Shown: piece after piece, positions 11,329-25,200 of the stretch
How the letters are laid out: the number at the start of each line of letters is the position of its first letter
Numbering within the stretch: the stretch's first letter is position 1
Origin: Oikopleura dioica
Lineage: Eukaryota; Chordata; Appendicularia; Copelata; Oikopleuridae
Length of the DNA stretch: 64,000 nt
NCBI GenBank assembly: GCA_907165135.1
Contig: OU015569.1
Span: 1,054,001 to 1,118,000 of the forward strand
Direction: 5' to 3'
Translations under genes and position numbers: made by a program
Notes under the pieces: model-generated
Told to the model about the DNA's origin: nothing
What the model saw: the letters and a program-made list of their open reading frames with translations, nothing else
Database searches by the model: none

Positions 11329-12762
11329 ATGAATTCGGAATCGGGGAGAGATGCTAACCCAGGGCCTTCCACGGAGTCGGAGCAACAATTTTCTGGTCCC
11401 CCACAGCGCGCTCCTGGACCGGATAATTGTCCCATCTCCCCTTCTGAGGAAGCCGAAGAGCCATCACAAGAGAGAAGTCCTGAATTTTGGATGAGTCCAG
11501 AACGAACAACCCTCTACTTTGGAGACTGGGTTCTCGCCAAGACTAGCAAGCATGCGAAGCCATGGCCCGCAAGGATCGAGTTCGTCAACGGCGATCTCTG
11601 TCCGACTCGACGGCAGCACCGGCTCCCGCATATGGGCACAGTACCCTATGACCTCGACTTCAAGTAATAATCTTTGTTGATTTTCAGTTTCATGTTTTAT
11701 TTTAGATGGCCAGTGTTCTTTTACGGAACTCATAACGTTGCGTGGGTTTCCGACCGCAACCTAAAGAGAATGATAAAGGAAGAAAATCCAATTCCTGAAT
11801 TCGACCCCAAGCTCCAGTTTGGTACACGATTCGAAAGGGCCGTCTTCGAATTTTACGCCACTCCTTGGGTTGGTCTGGAGGAGTGGTCAGATCCTGAGCC
11901 CCGCTGGGAAGATTCGGTGAAGGATTTTAAGAAAAAAATCCAATCGCCACGATTGATAGGCTGGGCGAAGCAGATACCGCCTCACGACAAATTCATACCC
12001 GAGCATTGGAAGAATCATATTCGAGGTACGCTATGCACCGTAGAAACTCTTTTCAAACTAACTTTTGAAGTTGAGTCAGAGACCGGAGAACAGCCCGACG
12101 AAGATGGAGATCCAGTACAAGTTAAATACCAAGAAGCGATCTTCAAGCTCATTGACATGGAACCTGGGGACATCATCGGGGCAGTTTACCCAGACCACAA
12201 CAACGATATGGACTTCTTCATAGGAAACGAATCAAAATATATTGATTAACTTAAAAATATTCTTTTTTGATTCCTTTGAAAGGAGTCATCAAGAAAAAAA
12301 TCGAGGAGGAGCCGGCAATCGACGTGAACTTCGCGTCGCTTTGTCGAGGAACTGGCGAATATGTTGAAAACACGAAGGACCAAGACACGATTCCTTTATC
12401 GCGCCAAGGATATTTATATTTTCATGCGAAAGGAGAAGCCTTCGATTTCGAGAGCAGCCCAACGTCAGGGAAACTTCTGTTCAAGGCGAAAGAAAAGAAT
12501 TTCAAGCAGACGTTGCGAATGGCGGAGCTCACCTGGAAGCTCCATGTTGCTCAGGTAAAGAAACTATTTTTCACAAAATTTCAAAAATTTTACTTCCAGA
12601 TCTCGAAGGATGTGGACGGAGCTGAAATGGCCAAAGTCGAACTCGATCAACATCAAGCGCGAATTCAGGATATGAATTCCTTGTTCTTGTCCAGGTTAGC
12701 TTTTTCAGTATTTTTCATCGTTTACCTTGATTTTTAGTACTCGTGCCCGCGTCACCGAATGA
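11329..12762 (+). CDS. PWWP-domain chromatin protein, HDGF/LEDGF-like N-terminus (5 exons)
   Basis: Exons 11329-11663, 11706-12223, 12283-12554, 12600-12694, 12738-12762; 1245 nt, 414 aa. After a Pro/Ser/Glu-rich leader of about 60 residues comes FGDWVLAKTSKHAKPWPARI, the PWWP signature (here KPWPA). WPVFFYGTHNVAWV follows, the second half of the beta barrel with the aromatic methyl-lysine cage. PWWP domains bind methylated H3K36 nucleosomes, so a nuclear role is likely. The C-terminal half has no domain I recognise. Intron 2 (12224-12282, 59 nt) starts GA, not GT; only that join keeps frame (ATAG|GAGTC). A 45-nt GT-AG stretch at 12025-12069 is in frame and could be an optional intron, giving 399 aa. 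The start is placed after the 3' splice site at 11316, although the frame is open farther upstream to 11149. Confidence 0.8.
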
Positions 12763-13233
12763 TGAAGTTTATTATCATGTATATTTCAACTTATCAAGTG
12801 TTGATAGAAATAAATTCACTGCAATTATACGATGCTTGACTGGCTCTTTCCCGAAAAAACGGCTTTGATTACGTTTTTTAAGTTTTCCATATCAAATTTG
12901 CAGGTTTGTTGAAGTAAGGCTGTCTCGAGGCATTATCTATTAATACACGGACAATGATATACATTAAAGCATTTATTCTTTAGGGTCTTACAAGCAGGAA
13001 GTAATTTTGTTGACAGTATTTGAAAAGGATGCTTTAGCAGAGGTATTAAATCTGAAAATCAGCCATTGCTCTGACCGTGTTGACGGGGTAGAATTTCTAG
13101 TTATCGGAGGAAACAGTTAACATTGTTTAGCTTCTTGAAGTCTCGGAGCACTGTAGACGTAGCTGTCATCAAGGATATAACGTTAGGTATCATTGAATTT
13201 TTACGGAATTTTCGCGGTTTGTGAAATATCTGC
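12763..13233. other. Convergent intergenic region
   Basis: Holds the 3' flanks of the PWWP gene (+) and Notch (-). AATAAA occurs at about 12809, shortly after the PWWP stop. Nothing else recognised. Confidence 0.5.
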
Positions 13234-16200
13234 CTAGAACTGCGCAACTGCAGCTTGCTTGGGATGGTTGAGTCCTGGACTGTACTCGACTGGACTCTGC
13301 CACGTTGTCTGCGTTTTGGTGTTGTTATTCGGCGTCAGCGAGCCCATGTTTGCATCGCCTCGTCCTCGCGGAGTGCTATCTGTCGGTGGGGTCGACCAGG
13401 GATTCGACACGGGCGACGGCGTCAATAGAGATTCCGGAATATTTTCCTAAAAAGGCCGATCACGATCTGGGCACCTGGAGAGAAAACATGGATGATCGGA
13501 ATTGGATGAATGAATGGATGATTTGAATTTCGCTCGTGCAACATTGGTGGGGGTTAGAGGGAAGATAACTTGGTTATGGTTAATTACCTTTGATGGGATG
13601 ACATGGATGTACTTACATTGTCGGCAGGAGGTGAGTTGTAGTCTGGGCTGCCCTGCACAGCAGTTTCAGCCATTCTAAATATTAAAGTCAATTTCAAGAT
13701 TAAGTTGGAGAGCTCAAGACTTACAGAGAAGTTTGCTGGATTTGGTTCATCGGCGGTGATTGGAATGAACGACTGTATAGTGGATGTGCTGATGCGTGGA
13801 AGCTCGTGTACTGGGCCATGTGAACTTGGGTTGTCCAAGCATCGTATGATTTGTTGTGCGCACCGTAAGGCGCACACGGCATTGTCTGGTTCATCTCCAG
13901 ATAATGTGTCATGTGTGCGGGAGCGAATGGCCCTCCGTGTAAGCCCTGGGCTTGTTGAAGTCGGGACTGAGGGTGCAATGTCTGATATGGGAAGTTGCGG
14001 TCGTTCGGAGGTGTCAACGGGCTTGATCCAGCTCCATACGCACTCGGAATATTCGTCATAGACCGAGCATATGGATGTGCTGGCCTGGCTCCGCCTTGTG
14101 GCTTAGATCGCTTAGCGTTCTTTGAATTTTTGTTGTCTGGACGCGACCGCTTCTTGCTTGGAATGGACTTTTTCTGTGAGTTGAAGAATGTTGCATTCTT
14201 TTGACAAGAGTTGTAGTCAAATAAGTGTGAGTTGACCGCACTCTTTAGGATTCGGACGACATCCTCGTGTCCTCGTTGGGCAGCGATATCTTCGGGTTTT
14301 CGACCAGCGATGTCCGCGGTATCTTTCGCTGCCATGTGTCCCAGTAGCACTAAAATATAGATTAGATTTTGAACAAAAAGGAAGATATTTTACCTTCAAC
14401 GCATTCTCGCGCTCCCTCTCTGGAAGCAAGGAAGAGAGGAGTTTCTTCTCGTTCCGTCTGCAAGTCCTTATTAGCACCATGTTTGAGGAGCTGCTCGCAA
14501 GCGGCTGAGTTGTTGACTTCTGCCGCCCAGTGGAGGGCAGACTTGCCAGTATTATCCACGACATTGACGTCAACATTTTGCTGGATGAGCTCTTGAATTC
14601 CCCACTCGATTGCAAGCTTTGCAGCTGTAATCAACGGTGTACTGCCTGACTCATCTTTCTCGTCAAAATTGACTCTCAAGTGAGGATTCTGGATAAGGAC
14701 ATAGAAAACACCCTTGGCGTCTGATGAGATAGCCACGTGAAGTGGAGTTCTGCCATTGTTATCCTTGATTGATGGATCTGCTCCGTTGCGTAAAAGTTGT
14801 TGAGCAAAAGACGAATTTCCATTCCGAGCTGCAAGATGAAGCGGAGTCTCTTCATATCGCGTGGTTTGATTGTTAGGAGAAAGTCCCGATTTGAGCAGTT
14901 GCTGAATATAAAATATTAATCCTACCGGCCATAATTCGTTAAATGTACCTGCATCTCTTCATCCGTATACGTATGATCCGATTGAATACTCATGATATGC
15001 AAAACATCACGTCCATCAGGGCCTTTCTGCGCGAGAATACTGTTCGGTTCCTGGTAAGGGATCATTGGATTTGCCTCTTCACTGGTTATTGGATAACCAT
15101 GCTGGGTCCAGTCTACGTTGCTACCTTTTGGATTGTAGATGTTTCCGCCGTTCATGTAAGGTGGTGACTGTCCATACATAAAGCTTCCCTTGTCATGACG
15201 TTTACCCTTATCGTAATAGCATGGCTGACCAAGTTGTCCTTGAGCATTTTTAGATCTCTTTGACGGTGGGTTCGGAATCGGTCCAAGTCCTTCCCAAAGG
15301 AAACCTCGCTTTCGCTTTCGATTTACAAGGACGCCGACAACGGTGGTGATCAAGAGTAGGGATCCAATCGTCATAACCATTGGGATATGATATTCCGGCC
15401 GAGAAGAGGTGGAAACATAACCAATATCGTGCATTCCAAAGTCTGGATACGCCAAACCGCCACTTACGCGTTGAGCGCTCATGTCACGAACAACGTAGCT
15501 TGCATCTTGATAGCATTGGTAGTTATCAATTCGAGAGCAACCGCGATTGTCAATCTTGAAGTTAACCTTCGATGTTCCTGGCTCTGCAACTCTTCTATGA
15601 CGAGTAGACGAACCATAACGGTCAATTTTTTCCATGCTGGTAATGAAGACGTTCGATTTCATCGAGATAGAGATTTGACGCTCTACTTTTTTCCAAAAAT
15701 CATCACCGCTGACTGAATCCTCCCGCATATCAATAGAAATGGTTATCTGGCCGCTGACGAGATCCTCGGGATCACCTAAGTTGCAGTCGAGACCGTCCCA
15801 TCCACAAGCAGCAGTGTTGCAAGCTTCATTGCACTCACCGTCGTTGTATTTCGTCGCGCAGAAAGATTCAAATTCGCAGCCTTCTCTAGAAGTATCCTGC
15901 TCACAATCTCTTCCATCGAACATGCACTTTTCAGTGTTACATTCTTTGTCACAGCGGCCGTTGTTGAAGAGATTACGGCAGCTGGCAACATCGCACGTGT
16001 CCCATGGATCTTTCTGACCTAGAGAGCATTGGCCGTTGCAATAGTCGCATTCTTTGACATTGCACTTAGGCTGGCAATTTTCTGAGTCGGGCATCAAACA
16101 AGTTGACTCTGAGACTCTAACAGCACAAGTAGGACCACTATATCCGTCACGGCACTCACAAGTTTCTTGGCCACTTGGAGTCGTTACACAGGCATCAGCA

Positions 16201-19200
16201 TTGTAGCAGTATCGAGCGCCACATTCCAGGGTCTTTTCCTCGCATCGTTCACCATACGTATTAGGCTATAAGATATAGTTAGGTTATTCATAAATTCAGT
16301 TTTAATTCATAGCATTTTCACATAGAGAAAACACATATCTCCAGTAGCCACTCACCTCAACGCAATGGCACTTAAAGCCGGTATTCGTATAGAGAGCTAA
16401 GCTACAAACGGAATCATTCATGCAGGGATCTTCTTCGTCGCATGGGCTCTTTTCTGGAGGAGTGTAATCCTGGCAATAACGTCCGTGGTATCCATGCTTG
16501 CACTCACAGATGAAATCGTTGAGCTTAAAATAGAGTAAGTTGAGAAAAAATTATCAAAAACTTACGATGGGCTCGCAATTCGCTGTTCCGACATCATCGC
16601 AAGTGTTTTCATAGCAGAAATTTTCAGTCGCCTCGCAGCGAGAGCCAGTGTAGCCGGCTTCACATTGGCAGTTGAAGTAGCCGTACTGCCCGTTGACGGG
16701 AACGAGTCCGTCGGTACACTTTCCATGGCCCATGCAAGGTTCTTTATCATCAGACGTTGGCTTGATACAGTCGTCCTCGTTGATTTCACAGTTGTTGCCA
16801 GAGATACCCTTAGGACAAATGCAGAAGTATCCTCTCTCGAAGTTGTAATTATCGACCACACAAGTACCGCCATTTTGGCAAGCGTGAGCTTTATTACAAA
16901 GATCGTCTCCAATGAATCGTTCACAGTGATGACCTGCATAAGCTTTCGGACATCTGCAAGTAGCGTATGAGACGAAGGTTGATTTCTCTTGGACAAAACA
17001 TTCGCCTCCATTATGGCAAACATGGTTTTTGCAGAGGTTCACTTCTGTTTCGCAATGATCACCCGTGAATCCTTTCTGGCAGGCGCAACTATGTCCGTGT
17101 CGTTCGTTTTGACATTTACCAGAGTTCTTGCACACTTGAGATTCGGAAATCTTGAGCGACACTGCTGCAGCTTCACAAGTATCACGGGGGACGTCACAGT
17201 GCAAACCGCCATGCGACTTCGGGCATATACAGCGATAGCCAGCATCCTGTGAGCCGTCGTCGATGCAAGTGCCGCCATTTTGACAGAGGCCACGTTTCTT
17301 TTGACACAGCTGGGTGAGATTCTCACAGCGAGCGCCGAAAAATGCTGGATTACATTCGCACTCGAAGCCTTCCACTTTGTCCTTGCAGATTCCCTTGTTC
17401 AAACAGGAATCTGCTTTGCAATCATCGATGTTTGTCTCGCAAAACTCCCCACTGAAGCCTCGTGGACACTCGCAGCGGAACTTCAACTCTTCGTCTACAA
17501 GATATTCATCGCAAGTCCCGTTGTTCGCGCATGGATTTGGATCACATACGCTCATTACGATTTCACATCGCACTCCTCTGAAGCCGGCAGGACACTTGCA
17601 TTGATAAGAATTGACCATATCTTCGCACTGGCCGCCATTGAGACAGGGATTTCCTTCGCACTCGTTGATTTCTTCTTCGCATCGGACGCCCGAGAAGCCA
17701 TCTTTGCAGTCGCAAGTGAATCCTCTTCCCGAAGTATTGTTGATGCAACTTCCTCCATTCTTGCATGGCGAATGGGCACAGTCGTCAATATCGTGCTCGC
17801 AGTGCTTTCCCTTGAAGCCATCGCATTTGCAGTAATAACCTCCTTTAGTATTCTCACAGGAGCCGTTGTTCTTGCAAATTCCTCTATTTTCTTTGCACTC
17901 GTCAACGTCGATATCACAGAATCGGCCAGTCCACCCGGATGGGCAGTCGCAAATGGCTTTATTGTCGTAATCGTGTCTACAGATTCCTCCATTTCGGCAT
18001 AAATTGTCGACCTCCGAGCATTCGTCGAGCCTCGTGTTACAATATTTACCAGTGTAGCCCGGGTCACAAACACACTCGACAGTGTCTCCGTCTTGCGAGC
18101 GGCAAGTTCCATGCTTGCACGGATTGCGCGCCTTGCAGACTGTCGAAATTTCGCATTGCTTGCCTTCGAAATTCGGCGGGCACTTGCACCTACACTTGTC
18201 TGTTCCACTGCCGAAGTGATCGCCAACGGGGACGGAGACACCATTGTTCTGGCAGTAGCCGTTATCCGCACAGACATCTATTTCGCAATTGACTCCACTC
18301 CAGCCAGCCGGGCAATCGCACGCGTATTTACCACCATTCTCGATGCATTTTCCGTAGTTGAAGCAAGGATTCGGGGAGCAGGCAGCTGTCTCCGAGTAAC
18401 AACGATCGCCCCAAGTTCCTTTTGGACAGATGCACTTGTACTCGTTGATGAGGTCCACACATTCGCCCTTGTTCAGGCAGGGATTGGACTCGCAGTCGTC
18501 AATGTTATTTTGACAGAATTGACCGTCGAATCCAGGCTTGCACTCGCAGACGCACTTTCCAACGCTATCTATCGCGATGCCTCCGTGCTCGCACGTGACA
18601 CCAAGACATTCGTTGACGTTGTCTTTGCAGTATTCACCGCCAGTTCCTTTCGGACAGATGCATTCGAATTTACCCGGCGCTGGGACTTTGCATTCGCCGT
18701 TGTAGCAAGGATCGTTCAAACACGGGTTGATAGGCTTGTCGCAAAGTTTTCCTTCCCATCCATCTTCGCACTCGCAGCTGAAGTCGTTCACGTAGTCCGT
18801 GCAGATTCCATTTTTACACGGGTTAGGCGCACATTCGTTTACGTTTTTGGTGCAGTTTCGACCTGTCCAGCCTAGAAAGATCAAATAAATTCAATTCTTC
18901 AATATCGATAAGTAAATATAAAAAGCTCCAGCCCTGGCTAGTTCCAATAGCGTCAATGACAACTCAAAGCCGTGGGAAAGTGCCCACTATTTATGGATTT
19001 GGATTTGTTTAGTTTTCGGGATTTCAGCGCGGATAAAAGGCCGCGCCAATTCACTTTTTTATACAATTATTATTTTGAAAGTTATAACACAAGTATCAAG
19101 TTATCAAGTTTGGAATTTGGAAGCTTCGAAATTGTCACTGTGGTAATGGACATAGCGCGCCGAAGGAAGCACCTGCACACGGCTTTCCAGGTGCTCTCCT

Positions 19201-22200
19201 CCACCGCCATGGATAATTCGATCAACTTATTGAGCCTACCTTCGGAACACTCGCAGCGATAGTCATCTATCTCGTTGTGGCATTTTCCATTGTTGCAGGG
19301 ATAGTCAGCGTGCGCGCAGTAGTCTTTCCGTCTCTCACAGTTATTGCCTTCGTAGCCTAAAATTAATTAATGAGAAGCCGATTTAGTCAACGTGCATTTC
19401 GATAAATAACGTCAGTGATAATATCCAAAAACGCTTCTCAAAGATTCGAGCAAGTCTGCCGGAATTCGCGAGAAAATACACTTTGATTTGCATTTGTTAA
19501 AAACGCAGCGCGTTTATGAATGTTTCAGAAAGTGAGTGCCAGAATCCACAAAGGTCGGCAAGGCCATTACGGCGCGTCCGAGTGAAACTAGTTATAAGCG
19601 AGTCAGTCTTTCTTACCTTTCTCGCAGATACATTCGAAGCCGTCGTATCGTTCGCGACAGCGGCCACCGTTGAGGCAAGAGTTCTTCTCGCAGTGCATCT
19701 TTCGCCGCATACAGTCTTCTCCTTCGTGACCTTAAAAATTCATCAATAACTGTCAGACACGTGTCTCGGTGGGGGTCAACCGTTACTCCTCGTCTGGGAA
19801 AGGTGGCCCACTTTCTTTGTGATAATAAATTTTACTCCTAATCGATTTGTTAACTTCTAAGAGCTCCTAGGTACATTCCTAGCCTTGGAGTAAAAGGCGA
19901 GAAGTTGGTGTTTAGCCATTTTTGGAAGAAAATATAATAACCGTGAGAAAATCTTGTCCCCGCCCGTTCCGTGAATAATTAAACAAAAATATAAACTCCG
20001 CGCCTAGCATCCCCTTTTTGGAGCGGGCGCGCTCGCGTAAATCGTGTCGACACACTTTGTCAAGCACGAACTGGGAAATACTTTGTACACAAAAACTGTT
20101 CAACTTGAAAACCATAGTTAAAATGATAACCACGTGTTCATTAATTAAGCACAGACTTCTGGCGACTCCAAAACATCATGAACCATTATTTTTCAAATTG
20201 GCAGCGCGTAGTTAGCTGGCGCATAATAAAGACTTGAGGACTCAGAGCATTGTTTGTTTCATTAGCTCGTAAAATATGATTAGCTTCCGATTTTCCCATG
20301 GTCGCGCTGGCAGCGTAATCGATCAAAGGGTCGATGCCCAGTCGGTGGCAAATGTCAACTTTTATTTAAAAAATTCTTCGAATCGAAAAATCAGAAGGTG
20401 CAAAGAAGGTGCTTACTTGGAGGGCAGGAACAGTAGTAGCCCTTGGCAAATTTGGGATCCATTATGCAAGTTCCTCCGTTGAAACAAGGCTTTTCCTTTT
20501 CGCAGAGGTCGACTGTATCCTCACATAGCTTGCCCGTGTATCCTCGATCGCACTTGCATTCCCAGCTGCCGGGATGGTTGACGCAAGTGCCGAATGTACT
20601 ACAAGGACTGTCCAGGCATTCGTCGATGTCTTCTTCGCAGGTCTCTCCTTCCCAGCCGTTGTGGCAAGTGCACACGGCAAAGCCATCTTCGGACGGGTCA
20701 CAGAAGCCGTTTCCACAAGGGTTCACGAAGCCAGGACCGTAGTCGTAGCACTCGTTGATCAAATCGCATCGAGGGCCTGAAATTCGGGAATGAGAAAAAA
20801 AAATGAGTACGAAAAGAGAGAAAGCGCGATAAGTATTGATAACATTGTGTTCGGCTTTTAACGGCGGCGGCGCATTATCAGATTCTAGAGCACCTTGGTG
20901 GCACCTTTTGGATCTGGAGTAAAAATTTATCTGCGGTATGGGAACTTGCGCTAAGCGCCAACCCAAATATGCGATTTCGACCGCAGCGACATAGCGTCAT
21001 TGGTAGCCAAAAAAGAGAGAGAGAGTGCCGTGGCGCAGTGTACAAAATCTGAAACTTTAAGCACCATCAATTAGCGTTATCTGATTCGAATGTATCAACC
21101 GCACCATCCGACCATCACTTATTCTGCTCTAAATAAACCTAAAGACCGGTGATTATTCAGACCGAATTTGAGCCAAACCAAAAATGATTATCGAGTTTTT
21201 AACTGACTAATTTTTAACTGAGAAGGGAAAAACGTTTTACAAAATGTCAACTGTCAGTTTTGGGCGGTACTCTTTTAGGGGAGCCTGTGCACATAACTTG
21301 GCAGTGTAAAATTGTTTTCTGTCCGGTTAGTGTCGTTTTACGTTCCTTTACGTTTTTTTCAGTGAGCCGAGTGTGGTCAAGTGAGCCGGTACGGATCAAA
21401 CGGCGCTCTTTTGAAATTTTTGACATTGGTGCTTTGGTGGTGCTTGAGCTGCCTTTTGCGCCATTTTATGCAATTATCGGGACAGGTTGGTTCCCACGCT
21501 CAGCACCAACGGCCGGCGCCGCATGCGCTTCTCAAGGGCTGCCGTATATTTTACAAAGGAACGCGCAATTTACACGCACTAACTGTTTAGCGCGATTAAA
21601 AGTAAAAATTAAAAAGGAAGACCCTTTCAAAGAAAACTTTTATTTTGAAAGAATTATCTTGGCTCTCTTTATGAGTAGATCTTTAGGAGTTGGACTTACC
21701 CATCTTTCCAGGTGGACAAAGGCAAGTGTATTTCCCGAGTTTGTCAACACAGGTGCTGCCCTCGGCGCAATCATTGACGCGGCAATCGTCGTCGTTTATC
21801 TCGCAGTTGGAGCCGCTGAAGCCGTTGATGCAGAAGCAGTCGTAGCTTCCCAGGGTGTTGACACAGGTCGCGCCGTTTTTACACCGGCTGCCCATGGTCG
21901 TCGAGCACTCGTCCACATCCAGTTCGCAGTGTTTGCCAGTCCAACCGGCCGTGCAAATACAAGCATATCCGCCCGTCATGTCCTGGCAGGTTGCGCCGTT
22001 GTAGCACTGGTGGTTTGCGCAGTCGTCTACGTTTTCCTCGCAGTGCGGTCCTTCAAATCCAATGTTGCACTCGCAGATCGACTTTCCATCCGCTCGTTTC
22101 TTGCAGGAGCCGTTGATGCACTTGCTAGAGTCGCAGGGTTCGGAGGTAGCGCGCTCGCAATTCTGACCAGTCCAGCCAGATGGGCACATGCAAGTGTAGC

Positions 22201-25200
22201 CACCATCGCCAGCGGGAGAACATCGTCCGCCGTTCTGAAAAAATCAATTACTCAAGTAGTCTGCCCAGTCCAAAATTCTCGGTGCACTTTTTAGCGGAAG
22301 TACTCGAGCTGCGAAAAGGGGCGATCACCCGATGACGCCCCGAGTCGGTGAGAATATCGGGCGATTCTGACCGGGGTATTAGTGACTGGAAGTAAATAAT
22401 CACCACTGTGTACCGGAAGCGAGCTCGTCCGGGAGCTCGTCGAGAGGCGGCCGAGCGAGTGGCCAGTCCGGCGAAGAGAGTCACTCGGCTCATTGAATTT
22501 GAACGGAGCTGCGCGCTCGTTCGATATCAAACGTTGGAGAGAGCTCACTCAATTGAGCTTTCTGCCAGCTTCTTTTGAATGAAAGAAAAGCCCAAGCGAG
22601 CAGCCACTTTCTCACGACATTGAAATCACTACAGAATAATAGCACTCTTTCTTCGCCCAACGCCCGCTATATCTCCTTTATAACCAGCTAGTAGGCTAAA
22701 TCTGTCTCGTAATTAGTTAGGATAATTCGAAGGGTTAGGCCGCTCGCCAATCTAAACAGATGAATTCCAGGCTTGGAACCACGAGTGGTTGCCCGGTCAA
22801 ATTGCGGACATCCGGTCACGACACTTTGTAACGCTTCGCTGTAAATACGCGTAATTGAACCGGAAAACTGGCGAAACTGGAAAAAGTCGAATTTTTTTTT
22901 CGCATAACGGAATTTATCAAATTTTTGTCGGAAATTTTCAATTTTTATTTCTTTTATTTCAATTTTTTTCCAAAAATTTAATTTCAAAAAGTTTGGCGTT
23001 TTGATGAAAATTCAAAATTGGCAAGTTCAAAATTGGCGTTTTACAAATTTTTATCGAAATCGGATTATAACTGCGCCCAACGCGGGGATTGACATTCCGC
23101 GCACGCCACACACTACTCGCCCGTTCCCACGCCACTGCCCAGTGCCCAGTAAACAAACTCTCGCTTTTCTCTTTTTCCATCCCCGTCCTGGCTAATGAGG
23201 AGTAACTGTGCATTCTTACCTTGCACGGAGTCAAGTCGCAGGAGTTGTTGGCGCGGCAGACGGCGGAGGAAGGTCCATTCGAGCAGATTTCGCCGGGAGA
23301 GCAGGGAGACGATGCACAGTAGTCCACTCGTTCGCAGCGATCGCCTGAAATTTTCGGTGAAAAACGAAAATTTATCGTCTCGAGTGGTTTTGGAGTTGGC
23401 CTGTTCGCGCTTTTGATACACCGCCTTTTTGCGCGATGCTCGACATGTTCTTAGCCCGAATAACAAATTTCATTCCCTAATCAACAAAATTTCATTTGCG
23501 TCATTGCCAAACCCTGCCAACTACACCTGTAGAGAGCTTAATTCAATAAAAACAAAAAAAAAAAGCGAAAAAAAATTTTATCGAAAAAGTATTTTTTCGA
23601 ATTTTTCAAATTCCATTTTCAAATACCGTATTCGACTCGCAGTAAACAGCCGTAAACATCCTTATCAAACCGAGCAAAAACGCATTCAAGTGGGACGAGC
23701 ACACAGGCCGAGCCACAAACACAAACACACGTGCACGAAATTCGAAATTCGCGTACTTGACCAGTATAAATCAAGTCATCTGGTAATCGAGTGTCAATTT
23801 AGCTAGATCGCCTAATAAATCTCCCGCCACTTTGTAGTTTCCCTACCTTCGAATCCGTGCTCGCACTGGCAAGCGTAGTGTTCCAGCGCGTCAGTGGTGC
23901 ACCTTCCATTTTCTCCACACGGGTCTTCGCGAGGCGAGGCTCCGCAGCCAAGTTCCAGCTGGCAGGAATCGCCACCCCAGCCGACCTTGCACTCACAATG
24001 AGCTTTAGGTTCTTTGGCTTTGATGGGATTCGACTCTGACATCGTGACGCGGCACTCGCCATGCCCAGAGCAGGATTCTTCAACGCATGGGTTCGGGAAC
24101 TCGCACTGGACACCGACGAAATCTTCTAGGCAGCTGAAAGAATATTTTTAATTTTTCCGCGAAATATTTAGCAAGAAAACCTATTCAAGAATCCGTATTT
24201 TTGGGTAGAACCAATTTTTGGAACAGATTTTTATGGAAAGGGTTTTGATTGGCCGGTAGGCGAAATACAGCAATCTTATTGGTAATCCAAAAATTCACTT
24301 CCAAAAATTGGTTTAGTCCGTATTTTTGGCACAAACCATGAAAAGGAAGTGAATTTTTGAAAGACCAATAAGATTGCTGGATTTAACCTACCGGCCAATC
24401 AAAACCCAGATCCAGAAATTCACTTCCTTTTCTTGGTTCTGCCCGTATTTTTAGGAAAGGACACAGAAGAGGTGATTCAGTATTTTGACTATCGCTGGAG
24501 AGAATTTATGAGCACTTCCCTGTCAGATAGATTAATGCTTATTTAAATAGACAAAAGTAAATCTTCGTTTTACGCGCAGAAGTTTTACGTGTCACGGAGC
24601 ATTTTTTTCCTGCGATTTTTCTTTTTATTAACTCTTGTGTATTTGTGCTTGGAAATTGTTCAAAGCTGGCGCGGGCTTAAAACTCTTGAGTAACTTAAGA
24701 AGAACCCTTCCGGATTAGGCGCAAGGGGTCCACGGGGGATTTTTGGGGGGCCCGATTGAAAATCTCCTAATCCAGCCGAGCCAGCTGTGAATAACTGGGT
24801 TCTGTTTATCTAAATTTGCTTTGCGCTCAACGACTTTTTTTCGTCCAAGTTTTAGAAAATGAATCTACGCCTGAGATCTTTCAAATCCCAATATCGCAAA
24901 TAAGAAATAACCAACAACAAGATAAAATTCAATTTCAAGGGTTAGTTCGGAAAGTGTGTTTTTTCGCGAAAATATAAACAGCGAAAATGTATTTGTGCAA
25001 ATATTAACAGCAAGCCGTAAAACATTGACGATGGCATTTTCAACACGCGAAAATTCGAAACACATTAATCGCTGCGAAAATGTCAGGTACCCCAAAAATT
25101 GCAACACTCACTTGTGTGTGTTTAAATAAGAGGGGAAATGTCACAGCCTCAGCCGGATGTTGTACTATTGAGAATTTTGAGAATCGAGAATTTCGGTGAT

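Noticed and set aside
16665-18875. Long plus-strand open frames opposite Notch EGF exons
   Set aside because: They are antisense shadows of a cysteine-rich repetitive coding exon.
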